Source of the DNA: Flavobacterium aquiphilum
GTDB taxonomy: Bacteria; Bacteroidota; Bacteroidia; Flavobacteriales; Flavobacteriaceae
Assembly: GCF_027111335.1 (NCBI RefSeq)
Contig: NZ_CP114288.1
Span: 2,108,001 to 2,172,000 of the forward strand
Reading direction: 5' to 3'
DNA: 64,000 nt
Position 1 is the stretch's first letter. Each line of letters begins with the position of its first letter. A program made the position numbers and the translations under genes. Shown here one piece after another: positions 27,390 through 37,280 of this stretch. Under the pieces are notes generated by a model. The model worked only from the letters and a program-made list of their open reading frames with translations. It made no database searches and had not been told where the DNA came from.

Positions 27390-27715
27390 ACGATTTGCTT
27401 TTTTGCAATTTCTTTTTTGGAAATATTGTTTACTGCCAAAATAGAAATTACTTTTTTTGTTGAAACTGTTTCTAATTCTATACTGATATTCCAATCTTTA
27501 AAATTTTCCTGATAGGGTAATTTTATATCGTTATTTTGTATTTCGTATTCCAATTCGTTAATTCTGGTTTCGACTCCATGAGTGTTTTTTGAAAAAGTAT
27601 TAAAAACCAGATTGTTTAATATTAAACTCGCGATAATAAAAATGATTACAACCAAAACTGTGGCTACAACGGCTTCAATCAATGTTGCCGATTTTATTTT
27701 TTTTAGTATAACCAT
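27371..27715 (-). CDS. Minor pseudopilin 2 (GspI/PilV-like)
   Basis: 114 residues. The leader MVILKKIKS then ATLIEAVVATVLVV has Glu at +5, Ser at -1 and a long hydrophobic helix. The C-terminal domain is small (about 80 residues). Small size and order directly before a GspJ-like gene suggest GspI, the tip-initiating minor pseudopilin. It overlaps the upstream 429-residue protein gene by 13 bases. Confidence 0.7.
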   Translation of the reverse strand: MVILKKIKSATLIEAVVATVLVVIIFIIASLILNNLVFNTFSKNTHGVETRINELEYEIQNNDIKLPYQENFKDWNISIELETVSTKKVISILAVNNISKKEIAKKQIVWSQEN

Positions 27716-28992
27716 TTCAAAACTGTTTTTGGTTCTTGTTCCAAAATTATTCCACCATAAACTTCGGGTATATTTTGGTTCTCAATAGTGGCATTATAAA
27801 CATGGTTCATAAAAATTGAACCTGACTGATTTGCGACAAACTGTTTGGTATAAACTGAGCCCGAAACAGTTCCTTTTATTTCAAAATTACCGTTGCAATA
27901 AACCTGTCCTTTTATTTTGGAGTCTTTTTCTAGAACGATTTGTGTTTGAAAATCAGGTGTCTCTTTTGTCTGGAGGTAGGTAATGGTTCCTTTTAGATTG
28001 CTTCCTGTATCTATGAAAATTTGGTTTTTAGGTAAAGAATTGAAGTTAGAATTGCCCCCATCACTACTTTTATTGTCTTGAAACAACAGTAAAGCAGAAG
28101 GATAAGCCAGGTTGCATTTTTTGCCCAGTGTAATTCTTTTTGAGGCGATTGCTTGAAAACAACCATTAGTTTCGTCTTCAATTTCGATAATAGGGGCGAT
28201 TAGAATCAAATCCTTCAGTAAGGCTGTTTTTTTTATTTTGATCGAAGTTTCCGATTTGATTATAATATTTCCTGTAATTGTTTTGTTTTCTATTGTAATG
28301 GCATTTTCAGAATAAAATCCCTTTGTTTTTTCTTTGAAAGAATTTGTAATTCTACTACTCGAATTCAAATTGATATAGTCTTCTGAATGGTTTATTTTAT
28401 ATTCTTTCAGATAAAAGTTCAAAGTGGCAATAAAAGATTTTTCAGTTTTAGGAAGCTCTGATGTGCTTTTTTCGACGCGTCCATAAATTAACTGTGAACC
28501 ATAATAACTGTTTCCATCAATATAGCCAGAGTGAACTCCTTGAATCGGTAAATAGGCAATACCTTGTATTTTTGTCTTTCCAACAACCGTCAATGGATTT
28601 CGGGTTTCCTGTAAATATAGGGTAGGTGATTTATCTGCAGTTATAACTGATCCTATGATAGCAGTTTTAGTAAATTTCTTTTTACGAAATTGTGTCGTTG
28701 TTACACCTTTTTGGAAAACTCCCCATCGCGATAAATGGGTTTTTATGGTCTGATTTTCTTTTCTGAGAAAGTCAATTTGAAGTGTATCTGTACTTAATTC
28801 TTTTTGTTCCAAAAGCGACTGGATTCCGATATCCGCAATCTGAATATTTTCAATGGCACCTTTAGATTGCTCTTTCATGTAAATAAAAGTGTAGGCGTAT
28901 AAAATAAGGCCTGATAAAAGCAAAGCAATCAGTACGGCAATAAAGACCGTAAATTGTAAAGCTCCGGATTTGATTTTGAGTTTCAATTTCAA
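27703..28992 (-). CDS. Membrane-anchored beta-helical protein of the secretion operon
   Basis: 429 residues from a TTG that shares bases with the preceding stop (ATTGA), so it is translationally coupled. One N-terminal transmembrane helix (about 12-35) is followed by a helical stretch and then a long extracytoplasmic beta-rich part. From about residue 220, short hydrophobic repeats such as ITIENKTITGNIIIKSETSI and SKIKGQVYCNGNFEIKGTVS resemble polymer-forming bactofilin or right-handed beta-helices. The N-terminal layout recalls PilX/GspK-type proteins but no prepilin leader is seen. It may be a tip or adhesin component peculiar to Bacteroidetes machines. Confidence 0.55.
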   Translation of the reverse strand: MKLKLKIKSGALQFTVFIAVLIALLLSGLILYAYTFIYMKEQSKGAIENIQIADIGIQSLLEQKELSTDTLQIDFLRKENQTIKTHLSRWGVFQKGVTTTQFRKKKFTKTAIIGSVITADKSPTLYLQETRNPLTVVGKTKIQGIAYLPIQGVHSGYIDGNSYYGSQLIYGRVEKSTSELPKTEKSFIATLNFYLKEYKINHSEDYINLNSSSRITNSFKEKTKGFYSENAITIENKTITGNIIIKSETSIKIKKTALLKDLILIAPIIEIEDETNGCFQAIASKRITLGKKCNLAYPSALLLFQDNKSSDGGNSNFNSLPKNQIFIDTGSNLKGTITYLQTKETPDFQTQIVLEKDSKIKGQVYCNGNFEIKGTVSGSVYTKQFVANQSGSIFMNHVYNATIENQNIPEVYGGIILEQEPKTVLKWLY

Positions 28993-29474
28993 TCCTGTAT
29001 CATTATTATATTAAGATTCCCCTTGTATTTGACATAGACAGATTCTTTATCACCATCTTTTAGAAAAACTTCATTTTCTGTGTCGCCTATTCTCATATAA
29101 TAATTTTTGTTATTTATAACGAGTACAAAAATTTTATTTTTACCCTTTGAATCCGATATAAGACCTTCGTAGATGATTTTTGGCCATGCCAATGTTTCAG
29201 GTTCTTTAACGACTTTTGTTGTTTTGGGATGTACCGTTTTTGTTTTTGAAGCCGTTTCAGTGTTATACAATTTCCCTAAAAATGGATCCCTATAATTCAC
29301 ATTTATGCTAAAAGGTTCTCTTTTATTAATCTTTAAAGGTTTAAAATTGAATTCTGTATTTTCTGCAGTCAATACTTCATCCGATTTTGTAAATGAAAAG
29401 AGCTGATATAAAACAGCACCCCATACCAATAAAACTAGAGGCAACAGAATGTATATGTTTTTTTTGTTTTTCAA
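28989..29474 (-). CDS. PilP/GspC-like periplasmic linker protein
   Basis: 161 residues, TTG start. An N-terminal transmembrane helix (about 8-26) is followed by a low-complexity linker including NYRDPFLG, and a C-terminal beta domain (about 105-161: IIYEGLISDSKGKNKIFVLV, NNKNYYMRIGD). The RDPF motif before a small beta-sandwich is the mark of PilP and of the GspC homology region, which joins the inner-membrane platform to the secretin. It overlaps the next gene by 4 bases. Confidence 0.65.
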   Translation of the reverse strand: MKNKKNIYILLPLVLLVWGAVLYQLFSFTKSDEVLTAENTEFNFKPLKINKREPFSINVNYRDPFLGKLYNTETASKTKTVHPKTTKVVKEPETLAWPKIIYEGLISDSKGKNKIFVLVINNKNYYMRIGDTENEVFLKDGDKESVYVKYKGNLNIIMIQD

Positions 29475-29601
29475 TTATGTCTTATTTTGTTTTGGTTAAG
29501 TTTTAATTTTTATAATTCTTAAAATTAAACTTTTATGATTTTTTCTTTTAAGTGTTCTTCTTTTTTTTTGAACTAATTTATGTTTTAGTATTGGGAGGAA
29601 A

Positions 29602-30534
29602 TTATTTTATGATAAAATTAAAGACTGTGCTTTTTGCACTTTCATTACCTGCTTCATCAAATGATTTTACAAACCAATAATACGTTCCGGATGCAAGTGT
29701 TTTGTTGTAAGGGCTAGTTGCTTTGTCCTTAAAATTTAAGTTCGTTAACGAGCTTTCACTATAAACATAGATACTGTCTTTTTCGGCACTTCCTGCGACA
29801 GGAGTTCTGCTCCATTGAAAATCAATGCTCGTATTGGTTGTGGAACTTGCATTGACAGGGCCAGAAAGGGTAGGGGTGTTTGGAACTTTTGTATCCACTA
29901 AAAGACTTCTTGAAGTATAGAGAGTTTGAACGGTTCCGTTGGTTGCCCTTACTTTCCAGGTAAACTTACCTTCATCAAAAGTGTAATTGAGAAGAGTTGC
30001 ATCTGTAATTTGTTCTTTTACAAGAGTATTGTTTTCGTCCAAAATTTGAATTTGATAGTTTGTGGCCCCTAGGATAGGATCCCAAGATAATTTTTGCAAA
30101 GGAGTTTTAGTAATTAAGTTACTGCTTGGGGACAATAGAATAACAGTGTTTTTTTGAAAGTCATCATTATTCAAGATTTCAAAACTTCTTGCCGAATATG
30201 CGGTTTCATAGGCGCTGTTTACTGCTTTTACTTTCCATTCATATTTCCCAATATTTAATTGTTGTGTAAAAGAGTTTTTTGTGATTATTGTATCCAAAAC
30301 TATTTTTTGGGCATTGGTAAAATTTGGGGTTGCTATCTGTAAATGATATTTTTCAGCATTTTCAACGGCTTCCCATGAAAATGTTACACTGGAAAAAGAT
30401 AAGGTTACATTATTTGCAGGAGCGGTAAGCACAACTTCATTTTGGGATATATCCTCGACATACAGAATTTCTTCACAAGAAGTGAAGCTTAGTATGATGA
30501 AAAATAAAAAATATTTTAGTGAAATTTTATTCAT
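29602..30534 (-). CDS. Lipoprotein with three FN3-like domains in the secretion operon
   Basis: 310 residues. The lipobox is LSFTSC, Cys at 20. Three beta-sandwich repeats of about 90 residues follow, with VTFSWEAVENAEKYHLQIA, QKLSWDPILGATNYQIQILD and IDFQWSRTPVAG as equivalent strands, each ending in a YEWKVKA/FTWKVRA/YYWFVKS strand. These are FN3-like domains. Such a protein could sit at the outer membrane as a pilotin-like or peptidoglycan/cell-surface tether for the secretin, but no known pilotin motif is visible. It is separated from its neighbours by 127 and 50 bases. Confidence 0.6.
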   Translation of the reverse strand: MNKISLKYFLFFIILSFTSCEEILYVEDISQNEVVLTAPANNVTLSFSSVTFSWEAVENAEKYHLQIATPNFTNAQKIVLDTIITKNSFTQQLNIGKYEWKVKAVNSAYETAYSARSFEILNNDDFQKNTVILLSPSSNLITKTPLQKLSWDPILGATNYQIQILDENNTLVKEQITDATLLNYTFDEGKFTWKVRATNGTVQTLYTSRSLLVDTKVPNTPTLSGPVNASSTTNTSIDFQWSRTPVAGSAEKDSIYVYSESSLTNLNFKDKATSPYNKTLASGTYYWFVKSFDEAGNESAKSTVFNFIIK

Positions 30535-30584
30535 GGTTTTACAATAGTATTTATTCAGATAATTTAATCAATTTTAAAGACAAA

Positions 30585-31313
30585 TTACATATCGAAAAGA
30601 CTTTTTTTGTTTTCCTTTTCGGCCATTTTATGTTTTGTTATTCCGGAACATTTATTTTTTTCATTTACGATATCAGCGACAATCCAATTTCCTCTGGCCG
30701 TTTTTGTCCAACAAAATGAGCTTACCTGATATGCTACTATAGTTCCTGGATTTATATCGATTATGGCACTTTTCTTTCCTTCTTTATATAAGGCAATCGT
30801 GTATTTTTGGTATTGATTATTCGTTAGATAAAAAGCGTCTGATTGTCTTATTTTGTCGATTTCATCGGTTGATAAACTTACAGCCAGACTCGAAATGATT
30901 TTTGAATCTTGGGTGTCGGTTAAAAGTTTTAAAATATCACTGTTATAGTCTGAGTTTATTTCGTGGACTAAGCCCACAATATCCAAAATTTTGATGGTTA
31001 CCAATTCAGGTTTAATGGGCAAGCTGTCTATAAATGCCACTTTGGTCTGTTTTTGGTTGTATTTGGCTTTTGCCTTATAAATCTGATTCAATTTTCTATT
31101 GTAGGGAACTACTCCGATTTCTACCCGAACATTATTTTTGAGGACAGGCAACCCTTTTGCTTCAAAAGTATTTTCACGATTAGACAGCATTGAAGACCCA
31201 ATACATCCCAATTCGATAACTGAAGATGAGAATCTGTAGCTGTCATTCTTGATTTTGGTTGTCTGACAGGCAACACAGACCAATATTAACAAAGCAACAA
31301 TTTTTTTTAACAT
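30585..31313 (-). CDS. Lipoprotein of unknown function in the secretion operon
   Basis: 242 residues with lipobox LVCVAC (Cys at 16). The mature part is mixed alpha/beta with several Cys (CIGSS, SFCWTKT, NKCSG) and no recognised family. Its position between PilO-like and FN3 lipoprotein genes in the same orientation suggests a Bacteroidetes-specific part of the machine, possibly a substrate or outer-membrane component. Confidence 0.5.
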   Translation of the reverse strand: MLKKIVALLILVCVACQTTKIKNDSYRFSSSVIELGCIGSSMLSNRENTFEAKGLPVLKNNVRVEIGVVPYNRKLNQIYKAKAKYNQKQTKVAFIDSLPIKPELVTIKILDIVGLVHEINSDYNSDILKLLTDTQDSKIISSLAVSLSTDEIDKIRQSDAFYLTNNQYQKYTIALYKEGKKSAIIDINPGTIVAYQVSSFCWTKTARGNWIVADIVNEKNKCSGITKHKMAEKENKKSLFDM

Positions 31314-31447
31314 AGCACTTTTTTTTTAATGAGAAATATATTTTTTCGATGAAAAGATTTTTTTGATTCATTTTGTTAAAAACAAATCTACTGTTGAAGT
31401 TTTTGTTTGAATTTCGTTTATAAGCTTTAAGTAATAATTTGTCTAAA

Positions 31448-31969
31448 TCAAAGGCCTTTGTTTTTTTGAATTATGACCTCTACAAACAATTGGTCTGCAT
31501 TGGTTTTATAATTTCGTTTTTTGATAAAGCTCAAATGTTTGATACTTCCCAACATTGGATTGTTTTCCACTTTATTCAGAGCGGCCAAACAACCATTAAA
31601 TGTTCCTTCCAGGGAAAATTCATAACTCGTCGTGGTAAATCCTTTTTGCGAGATCATATGGGGCTCCTTAAAATCCACAATCTTTAGATGATAGCTATTG
31701 CTGTAAGACGTCAATTGTTTCAGTAAATCATTTTGAAATGATTCCGTTATGCTTTCGTCATAATTTGACAGCATCTTATCTAACTGCTTTTCTTTTTGGA
31801 CTAATTGCGCCACTAACTTTGGCATGTTGCTATCTGCAGTTATCTCTTCCTGCTTATTTTTGTACTCGCTGTAATACTGTATGGTATTTGAGATTGCAAA
31901 TGAATAACAAATGTAAAGCACACCACAAAATCCAATTATCAGCAGTTTGTTTTTTCTGTTCAAATTCAT
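31448..31969 (-). CDS. PilO/GspM-like inner-membrane protein
   Basis: 173 residues. One N-terminal transmembrane helix (about 9-30) is followed by a coiled coil (about 50-90) and a ferredoxin-like domain (about 95-170: YHLKIVDFKEPHM, YEFSLEGTFNGCLAALNKVE, QLFVEVIIQ). This is the layout of PilO and GspM, which with PilN/GspL aligns the ATPase platform under the secretin. It begins one base after the stop of the PilMN-like gene. Confidence 0.65.
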   Translation of the reverse strand: MNLNRKNKLLIIGFCGVLYICYSFAISNTIQYYSEYKNKQEEITADSNMPKLVAQLVQKEKQLDKMLSNYDESITESFQNDLLKQLTSYSNSYHLKIVDFKEPHMISQKGFTTTSYEFSLEGTFNGCLAALNKVENNPMLGSIKHLSFIKKRNYKTNADQLFVEVIIQKNKGL

Positions 31970-31970
31970 T

Positions 31971-33164
31971 TTACCTAAGTGTTAGATTTATAGAAAATGT
32001 TGTTTCATTCTCTTCATTTTTGCCAAAATGCGTTATTAGAACCTTATCAACCCATTTTAGTTTTTCAATTTCTTCAACCCATTTTGTAAAATCTTGGTTG
32101 GCAATTGTAGTACCCGAAATTACAATAGTTTTATCTTTTGTGACTATTGCTTCATCGGCTTTGATTTTTTTCTCCAACGGGTTGAAAGTTAATTCTGTTA
32201 ATAAGATAGAGGCAGGGACTTTATTGGCGATTTCATTGATAATCAAAGAACTTCGGGAAGATATTCTCCCGTCTATTCCTTTTGCTTTTTCCTCTTTTGC
32301 AATAATTCGTTGTTTTATTTTGCCGACATTTTCAATCGCAGATTTATTCACTAATAAGATTTCGGATGATTCTTGGGCTAACTGATAATAATGCGTAAAA
32401 AACATAAAATTTAAAAGTAATATTCCCAATAGGATTCCGACCATTATTTTGAAGCCTTTATTGAAAAAAGCTTTTTGGTTATAGTCGTTATACAACACTT
32501 CGCTAAAGGATATTATTGAACCGGTATTTAGAGTGTTATTTATTATCAATCTTAAAACTCCTGAAAAAGTTAATAACTGTCTGTTTTCAATTTGAAGGTC
32601 ATTAATGTTATAAGTTATTGCAGATTCTAATGGATTAATGGTGATTATCTGATCTTCTGCAAGTGCTATTCGTTGATGATTTGTGTACAGTTCATTTTCA
32701 TTGGCATAATCAATGATATCAATAACAGAACAGATACCAAGACTCATTCCGCCGATAGTTATTTTTTGATTTTGATAATCCTTAAGCAAAGTGTCTATAT
32801 AAGACTTTCTCGCAATTGCAATAACCGATTTTGTCTTTAATCTCCAGATTTCGTAATAAAACTCGTCCCAGTTTGTGTTTGGAAAAGATTTATGCAACAG
32901 TTTTTCATCAGATGCTTCTATGCCTGGAATTTCTTTTTGAATTACCTGATTCGAATTTATAACTAAAAAAAAGGGAAGCTTGGTATTCCATTTTTCTGCT
33001 ATTTTCCCATTATAGCTAACTCTGTCTTTTTTAACAATTACAAGGCCTTCTTTTTTCTTTTCAACTAGAAGCAATGCAATTTTTTCTTCATTGTTTGAAG
33101 TGAAATGTTCAATGCCAATGTATTGATTTCCTAGTAAAAAAGTATTTAAGGATAATGTGGCCAT
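31971..33164 (-). CDS. PilM-PilN/GspL-like protein
   Basis: 397 residues. The N-terminal half (about 1-230) resembles the actin-like PilM/GspL cytoplasmic domain (FLLGNQYIGIEHF, KITIGGMSLGICSVIDII, EDQIITINPLESAI) though divergent. A single transmembrane helix spans about 238-260. A PilN-like part follows, with coiled coil and a ferredoxin-like domain (ILLTELTFNPL, IVISGTTIANQDFTKWVEEI). A single chain with both parts equals GspL of type II systems. Its ATG overlaps the secretin stop by one base, so the two are coupled. Confidence 0.65.
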   Translation of the reverse strand: MATLSLNTFLLGNQYIGIEHFTSNNEEKIALLLVEKKKEGLVIVKKDRVSYNGKIAEKWNTKLPFFLVINSNQVIQKEIPGIEASDEKLLHKSFPNTNWDEFYYEIWRLKTKSVIAIARKSYIDTLLKDYQNQKITIGGMSLGICSVIDIIDYANENELYTNHQRIALAEDQIITINPLESAITYNINDLQIENRQLLTFSGVLRLIINNTLNTGSIISFSEVLYNDYNQKAFFNKGFKIMVGILLGILLLNFMFFTHYYQLAQESSEILLVNKSAIENVGKIKQRIIAKEEKAKGIDGRISSRSSLIINEIANKVPASILLTELTFNPLEKKIKADEAIVTKDKTIVISGTTIANQDFTKWVEEIEKLKWVDKVLITHFGKNEENETTFSINLTLR

Positions 33165-35362
33165 TAGTAAATAACAGTAGGTTTGATTAACACGCTTAGT
33201 TTTTTCTTAGAATCTTCTCTTTTTCGGGAGCTAAAGAACCATTTTACAACCGGAATTCTTGATAAAACCGGAACTCCAGTTCCCGAGTCATTTTTTACCG
33301 ATTCTTCAAGTCCTCCCAACACGATTAAGTCTTCGTCTTTTACTCTAACAATTGATGTGAATTCTCTGGAATTGATTCCCGGAGGCGCATTAGCATCAAC
33401 TTTTTGGCCATTAAAACTAGATTGTATTACTTTAATATCCAAAGTAATCTGACCGTTGCCGGAAACCAATGGCATAATACTAACTGATAATTCAGCATCA
33501 ATAGGTTGATAATTTTTTACTTCAGAAGCCTGAGGGATTTGGGAACCGTAATAATTTTGATTTGTGACTACATAGTAGGTTGTTTCTCCAATGGACAAAT
33601 AAGCTTTGTGCCCATTTAGGGTAGATAACCTAGGGGAAGAACGAATTTTTAAATTTCCGTTTGTTTCCATCGCTTTTAGACTTAAATAAAAATTAGGAAC
33701 AACTTTCCCTATATTCAAAGAGCCAAATCCGCTAAATCCGTCAATGATTTTGTTAATTGTTGTTGCTCCTAAATTAATATCGGCGTTAGGGAATACAGTT
33801 CCGGAAGTTGTTACCGGCTTGTCCCCAATTCCCGCCTTGATGCCTGTTTCCACTTTTGCGTTACGATTTACCTCCAGAAGCATCACTTCAATTAAAATAA
33901 CGGGAACTGCTTTGTCAATATATTTTATAAAAGACTCAAACCGTTCAATATTCGCAGCAGGACCATTTACTAAGAAACTATTTAGTTCCTTATCAATTTT
34001 TATATCTAAATCTTTTTTTACTTCATCAGGGATAATAGTTAAAATTGATTCTGAAGAACCACTGCTATTTGCTCCCGATGACGAATAATTGCCAGCACTA
34101 TTGCTAGAGTTACTGTTGGCATTTGAGTAATTGGAATTAGAACTCGATCTAGTACTGTTGTTACTTGTGGTATCAAAAGAGTTATAATTGGAATAATTAT
34201 TCGTGTTGCTTAATCTACCTGCACTTCTGCCTTCTTTGGATGGGTCATTCAAAATTTCGATGGATCGGTACATTAAAGGAATCAATTTAATATTTCTGAC
34301 TACAAGTTGGTCTTTAGTTCCAAAATAATAAACAGAACCATTCTTTTTAAAAGTATAGCTAGAGGCGGATGCCATTGAATTATTACCGTTATTACTAAAT
34401 TGTTGTGAATTATTGTTTGATGAAGAATTATTGTCCGCTTTTGTTTCAAAAAGTTTTACCAAAAGTTCATCGAAAGTAATGTTTTTTGCCTTTACTGTTG
34501 CGTTTCCGGCGCTTTCCAAAGGGCTGGATATAAACATATCCAAATCAAGTTCATGGCCTATGTCATAAACGATACTTGAAATTGGTGTGTTTTCAAAATC
34601 AACATTGAGCAGTCTTTTCTCGGCATCTAGAACCGTAAAGAAGAAATTAGATTTTCTTGGTCGCTGTGGTTTATTTTGTCTTACAGTTGCGCCATTAGAA
34701 TCAGGAGATCCTTCAGTTACAAAATTTCCTTCAAACTTATCAAAAATGTAAAAATTGTCCCTAGATTTAGTGACATTCAAATTATTAGCAAAAGCCAATT
34801 TATTTAAAGCCGCATCAAAAGGCATATTTTTAATATATGCTGTCAATAGATTATTTTCTAAACCCGGTGCAAAAACTAAATTTTTGCCACTTTCATCCAT
34901 GATTTTTTTGAAAACATCGTATAATTTATCATCCTTCAAATTCAAGGAAAGTAAATCTTTTCCCAAATCATAGGAAACATCAATAATTTTGTCCTTTTGA
35001 ATTTCTTTTGGTTTTTCGTATGGTTTTATTGCGAGAATATTTCCACTAAAATCAATTGTAAGATTGTATTCCTTGCATAAGAATATAAGCAAATCCCCAA
35101 CAGTTACATCTGAAAAATTGTTTACAATATTAATTTTATTTAAATTGGTGTCAATGCTAAAATTTAATTTATGGATTTGAGACACGGCCAATAGAAAACT
35201 TGATAACGAAGCTTCTTTGATGTTAATATTAATCTTTTCGTTTAATCCCGGCGTATCGGCAGAAATAGCTTCAATATTGTTTTTAAGCTGTAATATTCTG
35301 TTCTCCTGTGAAAATGAAATTTGAAAAAACAGTATTGTAATTAGGGCAATTATTTTTTTCAT
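33164..35362 (-). CDS. gspD: Secretin (GspD/PilQ-like)
   Basis: 732 residues from the ATG at 35362, chosen because it starts a proper signal peptide (MKKIIALITILFFQISFSQ); the frame extends 23 codons further without one. N-domains (about 30-300) include an STN-like fold and a DAALNKLAFANNLNV module. A Ser/Asn-rich linker lies around 370-430 (runs of S, N, Y). The secretin core is C-terminal (about 490-732): VILIEVMLLEVNRNAKVETG, then VIVLGGLEES-type strands and VPVLSRIPVVKWFFSSR near the end. It forms the outer-membrane pore for the pseudopilus. Confidence 0.9.
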   Translation of the reverse strand: MKKIIALITILFFQISFSQENRILQLKNNIEAISADTPGLNEKININIKEASLSSFLLAVSQIHKLNFSIDTNLNKINIVNNFSDVTVGDLLIFLCKEYNLTIDFSGNILAIKPYEKPKEIQKDKIIDVSYDLGKDLLSLNLKDDKLYDVFKKIMDESGKNLVFAPGLENNLLTAYIKNMPFDAALNKLAFANNLNVTKSRDNFYIFDKFEGNFVTEGSPDSNGATVRQNKPQRPRKSNFFFTVLDAEKRLLNVDFENTPISSIVYDIGHELDLDMFISSPLESAGNATVKAKNITFDELLVKLFETKADNNSSSNNNSQQFSNNGNNSMASASSYTFKKNGSVYYFGTKDQLVVRNIKLIPLMYRSIEILNDPSKEGRSAGRLSNTNNYSNYNSFDTTSNNSTRSSSNSNYSNANSNSSNSAGNYSSSGANSSGSSESILTIIPDEVKKDLDIKIDKELNSFLVNGPAANIERFESFIKYIDKAVPVILIEVMLLEVNRNAKVETGIKAGIGDKPVTTSGTVFPNADINLGATTINKIIDGFSGFGSLNIGKVVPNFYLSLKAMETNGNLKIRSSPRLSTLNGHKAYLSIGETTYYVVTNQNYYGSQIPQASEVKNYQPIDAELSVSIMPLVSGNGQITLDIKVIQSSFNGQKVDANAPPGINSREFTSIVRVKDEDLIVLGGLEESVKNDSGTGVPVLSRIPVVKWFFSSRKREDSKKKLSVLIKPTVIY

Positions 35363-35402
35363 GAATGGTATAACTGTATTTTTTGGGTATGTATTTTTAT
35401 AT

Positions 35403-36803
35403 CTATAGGAGTAAAGAAAAAACTTCATCAACAGAAGTAATGCCTTCTTTTATTAATTCTAAAGCATTACGCTTTAATGTAAAAATGTTTTTTTCTTCTA
35501 AATAATCATTGATATCCAGTTGATTGTTTTTTATCAAATTGGATAGTTCTGATCCAATTGGTAATATTTCGTAAATCGCTTTTCTTCCTGAATAACCTGT
35601 ATGATAGCAATGTTCACAGCCTACTGAGGTATGGTGTACTGTAAGATCATCTGGAATTTTAAATCCGCTTGGAAAGATTTCTGCATTTATAGTTTCTTCA
35701 GTTTTACACGAATCACACAGCTTTCGCACTAAGCGTTGTGCAACACTTATATTGAGTGTACTTGCTATTAAGAATGAAGGGATTCCCATGTCAATTAACC
35801 TTGAAACTGTAGCCCAGGCCGAATTAGTGTGTATAGTTGATAATACTAAATGTCCCGTAAGGGCAGCACGAATCGCCATATTGGCCGTATTTACGTCACG
35901 TATCTCACCAACCATAATAATATCTGGATCCTGCCGTAAAAAGGTCCTTAATGTTGCAGCAAAATCAAGCCCAATATTTTCTCTTAGCTGAACCTGATTA
36001 ATTCCTTCAAGAGTGTATTCAATAGGATCCTCTACAGTTAAAATATTGGTGTTGGGAAGATTTAATTTTTTTAAGGTGGCATATAATGTTGTTGTTTTTC
36101 CTGAACCTGTTGGGCCGGAAATAAGGACGATGCCGTTTGGTCGTTTTATATTTTCAAGATAGGCTGCTAATTCTTTATCTGTAAAACCTAGAGAGTTTAT
36201 GTCTATATGACTGGTGTCCTTACTTAAGATACGCAATACCACTTTTTCGCCATGTAAAGTTGGCAAAACAGAGACGCGGACATCAAAATCCTCAAAATCT
36301 GTAACAATAGAAATACGACCGTCCTGAGGGAGCCTTTTTTCAGAAATATCGAGTTGGGCTCGAATTTTAATTTTATTTACAATAACCGGATATTCTTCGG
36401 TCGAAATGTGAAATTGTTCTTTCAGTTTTCCATCCAATCGGAAACGAACCCGTGCATTTTTTTCGTAGGGTTCAAAATGAATATCACTGCTTCCTATTTC
36501 CTTTGCATTCAATACAATCTTCTCCAAAAAATCGGTTGTATAATGAATATCCGAAACATTACCAGAAGTTTTTCGGTAATTCGTGCTTAAATACCGATTG
36601 ATATTTTCTGTAGAATCTGTTTGTAACTCAACCTGAAAACTAAGTAAAATGCTTAATTCATTTTGTAGGGAGGTTATATCAGAAGCATCCGTTTTTAATA
36701 CAACAGCCTGCTGATTTTTACAGAAAGGAATTATTCTGTAATGGTAGGCTTGTTCTGATTTCACAAGCTGCTGAAATTCTATTGGGATATCAAAATTTGC
36801 CAT
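35403..36803 (-). CDS. gspE: GspE/PilB-type assembly ATPase
   Basis: 466 residues. The N-terminal domain is shortened (about 1-80). The ATPase has GPTGSGKTT (Walker A, about 230-238), an Asp box (TVEDPIEYTLEG), Walker B-like DIIMVGEIRD (about 294-303) and a His box (GHLVLSTIHTN). The zinc-binding tetracysteine of GspE/PilB is present: CDSC (363/366) and CEHC (396/399). All catalytic motifs are intact. It powers pseudopilus growth with GspF. The TadV-like peptidase stop abuts its start. Confidence 0.95.
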   Translation of the reverse strand: MANFDIPIEFQQLVKSEQAYHYRIIPFCKNQQAVVLKTDASDITSLQNELSILLSFQVELQTDSTENINRYLSTNYRKTSGNVSDIHYTTDFLEKIVLNAKEIGSSDIHFEPYEKNARVRFRLDGKLKEQFHISTEEYPVIVNKIKIRAQLDISEKRLPQDGRISIVTDFEDFDVRVSVLPTLHGEKVVLRILSKDTSHIDINSLGFTDKELAAYLENIKRPNGIVLISGPTGSGKTTTLYATLKKLNLPNTNILTVEDPIEYTLEGINQVQLRENIGLDFAATLRTFLRQDPDIIMVGEIRDVNTANMAIRAALTGHLVLSTIHTNSAWATVSRLIDMGIPSFLIASTLNISVAQRLVRKLCDSCKTEETINAEIFPSGFKIPDDLTVHHTSVGCEHCYHTGYSGRKAIYEILPIGSELSNLIKNNQLDINDYLEEKNIFTLKRNALELIKEGITSVDEVFSLLL

Positions 36804-37280
36804 CTAAAATGCGTATAAAAAAGTGCTGCTATAATAGAAGGAGACCAGATAAATACCACCAAAAAAGAGAGACATATAACCAGCTAAGGGCACTGTGGAT
36901 TTTTCTTTTTTATAATTTAAAACCAAATGTAAAATCAATGAAAAAACTAGCGAAAACACAAATAAAACAATAAAAGAGACTATGGAAAACGTAGTGGTGA
37001 TAAAAACAAAAAATAATACATCACCAAGTCCGATTGTACTTTTAAAATTTAAGTTTCTAAATCTAAGATATACTAAACTTATGCTTAAAATAATGCCGAC
37101 AAACAATAAGTTAAATCCTAGATTATACAAAGCAATTTCAATAGGTAAATTGTTTAACTGAATAATAAAAGCCAAGATTCCGATGGTTGGGTATAAAAAC
37201 CAATAAACAAGTCTGTTTTTAAAATCCTGATATAAAACAACAAGAAATACGAAAATTAATAATAATTTTAAATACCACAT
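36804..37280 (-). CDS. Prepilin peptidase (A24 family, short TadV/CpaA-like form)
   Basis: 158 residues, five or six transmembrane helices. The two catalytic aspartates are D19 in YQDFKNR and D87 in GLGD. The length and absence of the N-terminal cysteine-rich/methylase domain point to the short A24B form. It should cleave the three pseudopilins of this operon. It overlaps the major pseudopilin stop by one base and abuts the ATPase gene. Confidence 0.85.
   Translation of the reverse strand: MWYLKLLLIFVFLVVLYQDFKNRLVYWFLYPTIGILAFIIQLNNLPIEIALYNLGFNLLFVGIILSISLVYLRFRNLNFKSTIGLGDVLFFVFITTTFSIVSFIVLFVFSLVFSLILHLVLNYKKEKSTVPLAGYMSLFFGGIYLVSFYYSSTFLYAF

Noticed and set aside
27390-27494. Longer N-terminus for minor pseudopilin 1 (start at 27494)
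   Set aside because: It would overlap the upstream gene by 124 bases and place 35 charged residues before the prepilin leader; the ATG at 27389 gives a normal leader.
31383-31390. TAGATTTG box as a separate promoter for the lipoprotein gene at 30585-31313
   Set aside because: No TTG lies at the right distance upstream; with such A/T-rich DNA a lone -7 box is expected by chance.
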